Below are positions 23,735-29,454 of a stretch of 41,604 nucleotides of DNA, piece after piece; position 1 is the stretch's first letter; every line of letters starts with the position of its first letter. The DNA is taken from assembly GCF_014649855.1 (NCBI RefSeq), contig NZ_BMTV01000048.1, positions 1 through 41,604 on the forward strand, in the 5' to 3' direction. The translations under genes and the position numbers were made by a program. Source of the DNA: Streptomyces roseolus. GTDB lineage: Bacteria; Actinomycetota; Actinomycetes; Streptomycetales; Streptomycetaceae. Below the pieces are notes generated by a model. The model was not told the DNA's origin, searched no databases, and was given only the letters and a program-made list of their open reading frames with translations.

Positions 23735-24631
23735 TTACTCCCCCGTGTCCGGACCGGCACCGGTGTCGGCGTCGGTGTCAGTGGGGTGTTCGCGGGCGGT
23801 GAGGATGATGTTGCGCCAGGAGCTGCGGGATGTGGGCTGGTCGGACTGCCGACTGAGGCGCTCAATCAGGTCGGCCTGAGTGGCGTCGGGGTGCTGGGCG
23901 AGGACCTGCCGTGCGAGGGCGAGACGGGGGTCGCCGTAGTAGAGGTAGGGCTGGCTGTTGGTGCTGCCGGTGCGGCGGCGGCGGACGGGCTGGGCGGCGG
24001 TGATGTCCTTGCGGTTGGTGGCGTAGGTGACGGCGTCGCCGCGGCGCCACTTCGGTCGCTTGCGGGCGACGGGGTCGCCCCAGTCGGCCGGCTCGGGAAA
24101 GCCCGGTGGCGGCGCCACAACGGCCTTGGCGACCCAGCTGTGGTCACGGTGCCCGAGGATCCGGCCGAACTCCGAGGAGCCGATCAGGTCCTCGGGATCG
24201 CCGGCCGCGGCCTCCTTGTCGACCTCGGTGCGGATCGAGCGGGCCGAACCCTGCTGCCGGGCGTACCAGTCGGCCCACTCCTGGGCGTCCCAGTACAGGG
24301 TGCGGCCGATCCGGGTGGCCGGCGGATGTCCGTTCGTCTCGCGATCGGCCCACAGGGAGGCGAGCTTCGCCCGGCTGACGTGATGCTCGCGGATGAGGCC
24401 GTCGCGGCTGCGCAGATGCGCCGGCACCTCGGGGTTGAGCCGGCGCCGGTCCCACTCCTCCCACTCCTCGGCGTCCCAGAACATGACACCGCCGATCTTC
24501 GTGGGGATCGGGTCGGGGTGGCCGTTGGTCTCGCGGGCGGCCCACCAGCGTTCCAGCGCGCTCATGGCGTAGCCGTAGCGGGTGTGGATGTCCTGGCGCG
24601 ACAGCACGTCGCGGCCATCGATGCTGATCAC
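23735..24631 (-). CDS. triple-HTH protein in the tap position
   Basis: 298 residues, GTG at 24631 overlapping the previous stop (GTGA) and ending 4 bp before tpg. It contains three AlpA/MerR-like DNA-binding modules: LSRQDIHTRYGYAMSALERW...NGHPDPIPTKIGGVMFWDAEEWEEWDRR (2-65), VSRAKLASLWADRETNGHPPATRIGRTLYWDAQEWADW (about 85-125) and SSEFGRILGHRDHSWVAKAV...RKRPKWRRGDAVTYATNRK (about 150-215), then a basic linker and a helical C-terminus. Canonical tpg operons carry tap, a roughly 740-residue telomere-binding protein, upstream. This protein is much shorter and does not look like it. It may bind telomeric DNA and recruit Tpg; that is inference from position. Confidence 0.8.
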   Translation of the reverse strand: MISIDGRDVLSRQDIHTRYGYAMSALERWWAARETNGHPDPIPTKIGGVMFWDAEEWEEWDRRRLNPEVPAHLRSRDGLIREHHVSRAKLASLWADRETNGHPPATRIGRTLYWDAQEWADWYARQQGSARSIRTEVDKEAAAGDPEDLIGSSEFGRILGHRDHSWVAKAVVAPPPGFPEPADWGDPVARKRPKWRRGDAVTYATNRKDITAAQPVRRRRTGSTNSQPYLYYGDPRLALARQVLAQHPDATQADLIERLSRQSDQPTSRSSWRNIILTAREHPTDTDADTGAGPDTGE

Positions 24632-24912
24632 TGGTTCTCCTCGGCGGGGTGGTGCAGGGCCCAGGACCGGGCGCTGCCGGGGGTACAGCGGACGACCGTG
24701 AGGATGTCGGCGGCGCTCGCGCCGGCGGCCCAGTCCCAGAAACCGGGGTGCTGCTCCTGGTGGTACAGCTCCCAGACGTCGTCGGTGGGACCGAAGTCAG
24801 CGACGGTCAGCGGGACGGCGGGGCCGATGCCGAATCGGTTTCCGGGGCGCAGATAGACCGTGTCGTAGGGCTGGGGCAGCTCGGGGTCGAGGACGGGCGG
24901 GTCGTCTAGCAT
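24628..24912 (-). CDS. small hypothetical protein, first gene of tpg operon
   Basis: 94 residues. ATG at 24912 with CCTTCACGAGGAG upstream, the same initiation region as the left-end cassettes. Acidic and aromatic-rich (YDTVYLRPGNRFGIGPAVPLTVADFGPTDDVWELYHQEQHPGFWDW). Its end overlaps the next gene by 4 bp, so all three genes should be co-translated. No known family; no membrane segment. Operon position suggests a telomere or replication role. Confidence 0.72.
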   Translation of the reverse strand: MLDDPPVLDPELPQPYDTVYLRPGNRFGIGPAVPLTVADFGPTDDVWELYHQEQHPGFWDWAAGASAADILTVVRCTPGSARSWALHHPAEENQ

Positions 24913-25152
24913 GGGGTTGTCTCCTCGTGAAGGGGAACACCGGGTCCGGCGCCGTTGCCCTTGTGCGCCGGGCCCACTTTCGTTTTCCGCTCCGGGCCGC
25001 AGCGCGCTGCGGCCCGGCGAGTGCTTCGCCCATCAGGGCAGGGCGGCGGGAGGCCGTGACGCGCACCTCACCGCCGGTTCCGGGCCCGGAACCCAGGCCC
25101 GACGAGCAAGGGACTTCCAACCCCTGCAAGAGGCTCTATTAAACCACATTAA
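24913..25152 (-). promoter_or_regulatory. conserved leader, copy I, with long 5' region (tpg operon)
   Basis: On the minus strand the box TTAATGTGGTTTAATAGAG (plus 25134-25152) is identical at its core to copies A and H. The GGGGAGGGCAACCCCC arm is degenerate. A 220-nt leader follows with two perfect palindromes (25076-25093, 18 bp; 24992-25017, 26 bp with GCAGCGCGCTGC centre) and ends in CCCCTTCACGAGGAG. The extra palindromes suggest attenuation or protein binding. Confidence 0.72.
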
Positions 25153-25222
25153 CGGCCCGCCAGGGTTCTCCGGCGGATCGAGCACCTGGTCCGCGGGCCG
25201 CCGCCAGGGACAGAAACAACTG

Positions 25223-25251
25223 CCTCTTCCTCCACTAAGTGGAGAAAGAGG
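25223..25251. other. hairpin in the upstream region of the tpg operon
   Basis: CCTCTTCCTCCAC / GTGGAGAAAGAGG with one mismatch and a TAA loop, in a purine/pyrimidine-biased patch. Confidence 0.4.
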
Positions 25252-25321
25252 TGTCGGCGGCGAGAAGGACTGACCCACCGGGCCTGACCTGCGGCGATGG
25301 AGGGTCGGGCGAAGCAGGCCC

Positions 25322-25399
25322 GCAACCGGTGGTGCAACCAGTGACGCAACCCTCCATGCAACTGATGACGCAACCGGTGGTGCAACCGGTGACGCAACC
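25322..25399 (-). repeat. iteron-like 12-bp tandem repeats
   Basis: On the minus strand: GGTTGCGTCACC, GGTTGCACCACC, GGTTGCGTCATC, AGTTGCATGGAG, GGTTGCGTCACT, GGTTGCACCACC and a partial GGTTGCGGGC, all in 12-bp register (equally, three 24-bp units). No believable gene covers them. Direct repeats of this kind typically bind a plasmid initiator or a transfer/partition protein. They lie between the tpg operon and the conjugation genes. Confidence 0.75.
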
Positions 25400-25642
25400 T
25401 CACACCGACGTGTGCCTCTGCGCCTCTGCACGCTGGTCACCCAGGCTTTTCAGCCTTGTTGGCCAGGTGCTGCGGGACGGCGCAGCCCTGTCGGGGCCGT
25501 ACATCTGGGTCGCCGCGGGCACGCCGGCCTTCCCGCCCTCCAGCGGCTGGCCCCACTGGGTAGTTGCCGCCGCTCAAGGCCGGGCCGCGGCGGGGCCCGG
25601 CGCCGGGCTCGGTCGAGGCCGCGGTCGTCATCGGCGCCGGCG

Positions 25643-25813
25643 TCACCGCAGCAGCGCGGCGACGAGCTCGGGCAACGCCCCGGTCACGGCGACGACGTCG
25701 CGCCGGTCCACGCGCACGACGATGACGACGCTGACGACGGCGGCCGCCAGGATCGCGAGCGCCAGCACAGCGAAGGCGCCAAGGGCGTCGAGGGCCTACG
25801 GGTCGACGGGCAT
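25643..25813 (-). pseudogene. small membrane-protein gene with amber codon 6
   Basis: ATG at 25813 with GAGAGGAC upstream. It reads MPVDP, then TAG (25796-25798), then ALDALGAFAVLALAILAAAVVSVVIVVRVDRRDVVAV and ends LPELVAALLR. Apart from the amber codon the frame is open for 56 codons and encodes a convincing single-pass membrane protein with a basic flank. A single base (CAG to TAG) would explain the stop. An internal GTG start is possible. Pseudogene, sequencing error or recoding cannot be told apart from here. Confidence 0.55.
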
Positions 25814-26263
25814 GGGTGTCCTCTCGGTCGCGGCCCCTGCCGTGCTCTCGACAGGCGAGGGACAGGACCGGCCGGCCGCAGAGGGCAAAACCCCGCCGCC
25901 CGTCGAGCGGTGAGTCCGCCTCTGCGGCAGCCGGCGGGTGATGCCGGGCCGGAGGGCTGCGGCTGCGGAGCGCCTCCTCCCGCCCGTGAGGTGCGGGCCG
26001 TCTCTGCGGGCGGGGCTTCACCGCGGCCGCCGGGGCCGTGTCCGTGGGGTGCGGCGGGCGGGGACGGCAACGGTCGTTCTTCGGTCGCCGGGGGCTGACC
26101 CGAAGGGTGACCCACGGGGGCGAGCGGAGTGACCCAGGCCGGTGGCCGGGGCGGGTTGCCCTTTGGGCAACCGTTTGACCTGCGGGTTTGCGGTTCTGGG
26201 TCAGTTTCTGGGTCAGGGGTGCTGAGGACAGTCGACGACACGTGATCGAGAAAGGGCCGTGTC
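25814..26263. other. intergenic region before the conjugation operon
   Basis: No convincing gene on either strand. A perfect hairpin GGTTGCCC-TTT-GGGCAACC lies at 26154-26172, the same heptamer as the leader arms. Three GGGTGACCC/GTGACCC-like half sites lie around 26094-26135. The promoter for the conjugation operon is presumably here. Confidence 0.5.
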
Positions 26264-27076
26264 GTGGACATCCGAGTCTTCAAGGGACTGAACGCCGAGT
26301 GGGCGCTGGTGTGCGCCGAGCCGGGCGCCGGGGTGCGGGTGCGTGGCTGGCTGGAGGAGGCCGGTGTCCTGGTGCCGGGCGAGGGGCCGGTGGAGCTGGA
26401 GGAGTTGCTGGGCTGGCTCGGGGTGCGGGACCGGCGGGTGGGCCGGGAGCACAGTGACCGGTGGATGGGCGCGCTGCTGGCGGTGGCGGCCGGTGAGGGT
26501 GCGGGGGCGCGGCTGGCGGCCCGGGTGGTGGTGCAGGCGATGGTGGACGGGGCGGTGCGCACCACGCTGTCGCTGCTGCGGCCGGGCCGGGATTTCGACG
26601 AGGTGGGGCAGGTCGTGGTGGCGGCCCTGTACGGGGTGGTGCGCGCCTATCCGCTGCACCGGACCCGGAAGGTCGCGGCGAACCTGCTGCTGGAGACGCT
26701 GCACCGGGCGAGCCGGGAGCTGCGGGCCGACGACCCGCAGGCGGTCGAGTGGAACGCCGAGTGGGCGGAGCGGGCGAGCGACGAGGACGTCGCGGAAGCC
26801 GCGTGCCGGGCCGGGGTGGTGGAGCAGGCCGTGGCCGGCGGCCTGGTCGAGGAGGCGCCGGAGTGGGAGCCGGCGCGGGCGGAGCTGGCCGAGCTGCTGC
26901 TGTGGGGGGTGCAGGGCGGTCTGTTGAGCGTGGCGCGGGCGCGGCAGATCGCGGACGAGGTGCGGGCGGAGTCGCAGGAGCAGGCCGGGGTGTCGGCTGC
27001 GGCCCGGCGTCAGCGGCGCAGCCGGACCGTGGCGCGGTTGCGGCCGGTCGCGCGGCAGTGGGTGCGGGCGGCGTGA
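26264..27076 (+). CDS. conserved protein opening the conjugation operon (possible sigma-like)
   Basis: 270 residues from a GTG at 26264 with AAGGG eight bases upstream. Mostly helical. About residues 85-150 (ARVVVQAMVDGAVRTTLSLLRPGRDFDEVGQVVVAALYGVVRAYPLHRTRKVAANLLLETLHRASRELR) resemble sigma-70 region-2-like orphan proteins of actinobacteria. The C-terminus (LLLWGVQGGLLSVARARQIADEVRAES) has an HTH-like look and a very basic tail. It could regulate the transfer genes. No signal or membrane segment. Function assignment is tentative. Confidence 0.65.
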   Translation: MDIRVFKGLNAEWALVCAEPGAGVRVRGWLEEAGVLVPGEGPVELEELLGWLGVRDRRVGREHSDRWMGALLAVAAGEGAGARLAARVVVQAMVDGAVRTTLSLLRPGRDFDEVGQVVVAALYGVVRAYPLHRTRKVAANLLLETLHRASRELRADDPQAVEWNAEWAERASDEDVAEAACRAGVVEQAVAGGLVEEAPEWEPARAELAELLLWGVQGGLLSVARARQIADEVRAESQEQAGVSAAARRQRRSRTVARLRPVARQWVRAA

Positions 27077-27083
27077 GGTTCTC

Positions 27084-27150
27084 GGAATTTCTCGGGCCGA
27101 GGCTGTCACGTTCGGGCCCGGCCGGCTCCTTGCGGGGGTGGACCGGCGGA
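27084..27150 (+). promoter_or_regulatory. shared upstream element, copy 1
   Basis: GGAATTT..TCGGGC, CTGTCACGTTC (27103-27113) and CTCCTTGCGGGGGTGGAC (27126-27143) recur in the same order at 36008-36070, each time before a conjugation operon start. Probable common promoter or operator. Confidence 0.6.
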
Positions 27151-27177
27151 ACGGCCGCCGGGGAGTGGGGATGCGAG

Positions 27178-27417
27178 GTGTCGGCCGTGGCGGAACAGCC
27201 GTCGGACGAAACGGTGCTCATCCGGGCCCGTCGCCGGCTCGGGGAACTGGCCGTGCTGCTGGAGGTGGCGCCGTTCTCCGCCGAGACGGAGGAGGCGATG
27301 CGCACGTACCTGCGCGAGGAGGCCCTGGTGGCCCGGCAGGCGTTCAGCCGCTGGTGCGAGGTCCCCGCGCAGACCCGCCGGGCGCGGGCCGCCCTGCTGC
27401 GCGAGGCCCAGTCATGA
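27178..27417 (+). CDS. small conserved protein in conjugation operon
   Basis: 79 residues starting at the GTG at 27178 (GTG at 27187 is equally possible). It reads VSAVAEQPSDETVLIRARRRLGELAVLLEVAPFSAETEEAMRTYLREEALVARQAFSRWCEVPAQTRRARAALL..., all-helical and soluble. The stop overlaps the next ATG (ATGA), so it is part of the transfer operon. Unknown function; possibly an assembly or regulatory partner. Confidence 0.65.
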   Translation: MSAVAEQPSDETVLIRARRRLGELAVLLEVAPFSAETEEAMRTYLREEALVARQAFSRWCEVPAQTRRARAALLREAQS

Positions 27418-28481
27418 GGCGCCGCACTGTGACTTCGGTTCCCGAGCAGGAGCGGGCCGCCCGTGAAGACGGACAGGTCGAGGAGGCCGGTCTGCCCCCG
27501 GAGGCGGGCGGGTGGGAGCTCGGCTCCCTGGGGGCCTCGGCGAACGCGGTGACGGTGCTGCGCCGCTCCGCGTGGGTGCTGCTGCTGGCCGGCCCGGTAC
27601 TGGGGGCGTGGGCGCTGCTCACAGGCCCCGAGGTCGTACGCGCGCAGGCCGCCGAGGAGCGGCCGTGGGCGGTGGCGGTGGACTCGTCCGGGCCGGGCGG
27701 GTTCGCCGAGCTGTTCGTGACGGCGTACCTGGAGGCCGAAGAAGGACGGGCGGGTGACGTCCTCGCGGCGTTCATGCCGGGGGCGGGTTCGGCCGCGGTC
27801 TCGGGCCGCGGGGGCGGCCAGGTGGTGGAGCAGGCCGCGGCGGTGCGGGTGCGGGCCGTCTCGGCCGGCTACTGGGCAGTGACGGTCGCCGTCCGGGTGG
27901 GCCCCGCCGTCCCGGCGGCGAAGCAGGACCGGGACCAGGCCGAGGCCGGGCCGGCGGTGGGGCTGCGGTACTTCCGGGTGCCGGTGCGCTCCGGGGCCTC
28001 GGGAGAACTCGCCGCGGTGGCTCTGCCCGCGGAGGTCGGTGCGCTGCCGGCCGGGCAGGCCCCTGAACTCGGCTACGGGCAGGCGGCGGAGCCCAGCCCG
28101 GCGGACCCGGGGGTGCGCACCCTTCAGGGGTTCTTCACCTCCTACCTGGCGGGCGGCGGGGAGGTCGACCGGTACATGCCTCCGGGCAGCCGGCTCGCGC
28201 CGATCACGCCGGCTCCGTACGCGTCGGCGCGCGTGGAGCGGGTCGCGGAGTACGGCACGAACACGCCGGGCGCGGCCTTCCCCGAGGGCGCGCCGATCCC
28301 GGAGGGGACGCGGCGCCGGCTCCTGGTGGACGTGACGGCGGCCGACCGGGCCGGTGTGGAGCGGCCTTTGACCTATGCGGTCGCGCTGAAGGCGCGCGAC
28401 GGGCGGTGGGAGGTGGAGGCCGTCGAGGCGGCCCCGCTCCTGGCCGACGGTTCTGGCGAAACGGACAAGAGGAGCAAGTGA
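27414..28481 (+). CDS. TcpC/VirB8-like conjugation protein
   Basis: 355 residues. A cytoplasmic N-terminus of about 50 residues is followed by one membrane helix (AWVLLLAGPVLGAWALL, about 58-75) and an extracellular region with two NTF2-like halves: FAELFVTAYLEAEEGRAGDVLAAFMPG at about 98-125 and VRTLQGFFTSYLAGGGEVDRYMPPGS at about 230-255. This is the architecture of TcpC of Gram-positive conjugative elements, which forms the membrane scaffold of the mating channel, like VirB8. It overlaps neighbouring genes on both sides. Confidence 0.82.
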   Translation: MRRRTVTSVPEQERAAREDGQVEEAGLPPEAGGWELGSLGASANAVTVLRRSAWVLLLAGPVLGAWALLTGPEVVRAQAAEERPWAVAVDSSGPGGFAELFVTAYLEAEEGRAGDVLAAFMPGAGSAAVSGRGGGQVVEQAAAVRVRAVSAGYWAVTVAVRVGPAVPAAKQDRDQAEAGPAVGLRYFRVPVRSGASGELAAVALPAEVGALPAGQAPELGYGQAAEPSPADPGVRTLQGFFTSYLAGGGEVDRYMPPGSRLAPITPAPYASARVERVAEYGTNTPGAAFPEGAPIPEGTRRRLLVDVTAADRAGVERPLTYAVALKARDGRWEVEAVEAAPLLADGSGETDKRSK

Positions 28482-28825
28482 TGCAGGACATGGTGCTGCT
28501 GGCGGACGCCATCAACGACGCCAACGTGCTGGGTGACCGGGTCAATGACCTGCTGACCACCACGGTGATGCTGCTCATGGTGACTGTGGCGACGATCGTC
28601 ACCTGGCAGAAGTCGAAGTCGATCCTGGCCGCGGGCGGAGCGCTGCTGGGCGGGGTGGCCCTGTGGTACGCGGTGGTCAACGCTCCCGCGTTCCGTGACT
28701 CCGTCGGGGAGACGATCAAGCCGGGCGGTGCGCCGCCGGTGACCGAGGGGCGCGGGCCTGCAGTTGTGCGCGTCGTGGATCCGGTCGCCGGGACTTGGCC
28801 GGGGCTTGGCGGTGAGGTGCTGTGA
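28481..28825 (+). CDS. small two-helix membrane protein (pilin or TcpD-like)
   Basis: 114 residues; the ATG at 28481 overlaps the previous stop (TGATG). Two membrane helices: LLTTTVMLLMVTVATIVTW (about 22-40) and SILAAGGALLGGVALWYAVV (about 47-66), then a Pro/Gly-rich tail. Small double-helix proteins in this operon place are VirB2/TrbC-like pilins or TcpD-like components. The sequence does not decide between them. Confidence 0.7.
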   Translation: MQDMVLLADAINDANVLGDRVNDLLTTTVMLLMVTVATIVTWQKSKSILAAGGALLGGVALWYAVVNAPAFRDSVGETIKPGGAPPVTEGRGPAVVRVVDPVAGTWPGLGGEVL

Positions 28826-29451
28826 GCACGCCCGCGGAGGCGTCGTCCGACGACGGGGTGCTGGTGGGCCGGTGCTACACGAAGGCGCGGCGGCACCCGC
28901 TGATGATCGGGAAGTGGCCCGGCGGGCAGATGGCGATCCCGGGCGGGCCGTACACGGTGCCGCAGGTAGCCGTGATCGCGGTGACCTTCGCGGTGCTGAT
29001 GCTGACCCGGGCGGTGTGGGCGCACTTCGGGCTGGTGAATTTCGTGATCGCTCTCGGGGTGCCGTACGGGCTGTCGCTGGTGGTGCGGCACGTCCACGTG
29101 GACGGCCGGAACCCGCTTCTGGTCGCGGTGAGCGCGGGCGGAGCGGTGGCGGCGCCTTCTGCGGGGCGTCTGGGAGGCCGGCCGGTGAGGCCGGTGGGCC
29201 GGTACCGGCCGCTGGTGGGGGTGTGCAGCGTGACGTGGGCGGACGAGGCCCCGAACTTCGCCGGCGCGGCCGAGGAACCGGCCGTGGCTGAGGTGGCTCC
29301 CGCGGCAGCAAGGAGCGCGCCGGGTGTAGCGGCGACAGGACGGCCGGCGGCTGCGGGGGCTCGGGTGACGGCGGCCGCGGCGCTGTTGGCGCTGCGTCAG
29401 GAGCAGATGCGGGCGCGGGCGCGGGACGTGGATGACGAGCGGGGGGTGTGA
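28822..29451 (+). CDS. TcpE-like conjugation membrane protein
   Basis: 209 residues; the GTG overlaps the previous stop by 4 bp. Residues about 18-50 (KARRHPLMIGKWPGGQMAIPGGPYTVPQ) and two following helices (VAVIAVTFAVLMLTRAVW, GLVNFVIALGVPYGLSLVV) fit the TcpE/VirB3-type proteins of actinobacterial transfer systems. An Ala/Pro-rich cytoplasmic tail ends in a charged helix, just before the VirB4-like gene, its usual partner. Confidence 0.75.
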   Translation: MSTPAEASSDDGVLVGRCYTKARRHPLMIGKWPGGQMAIPGGPYTVPQVAVIAVTFAVLMLTRAVWAHFGLVNFVIALGVPYGLSLVVRHVHVDGRNPLLVAVSAGGAVAAPSAGRLGGRPVRPVGRYRPLVGVCSVTWADEAPNFAGAAEEPAVAEVAPAAARSAPGVAATGRPAAAGARVTAAAALLALRQEQMRARARDVDDERGV

Positions 29452-29454
29452 GCG

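Noticed and set aside
25322..25399. CRISPR array
   Set aside because: Units are adjacent and 12 bp long with no unique spacers, and no cas genes are present.
25239..25440. Frames encoding repeated 8-residue units across the 12-bp iterons (VQPVTQP on plus, ASPVAPPV on minus)
   Set aside because: The periodicity follows from the DNA repeats; neither frame has a proper start or continues into a believable protein.
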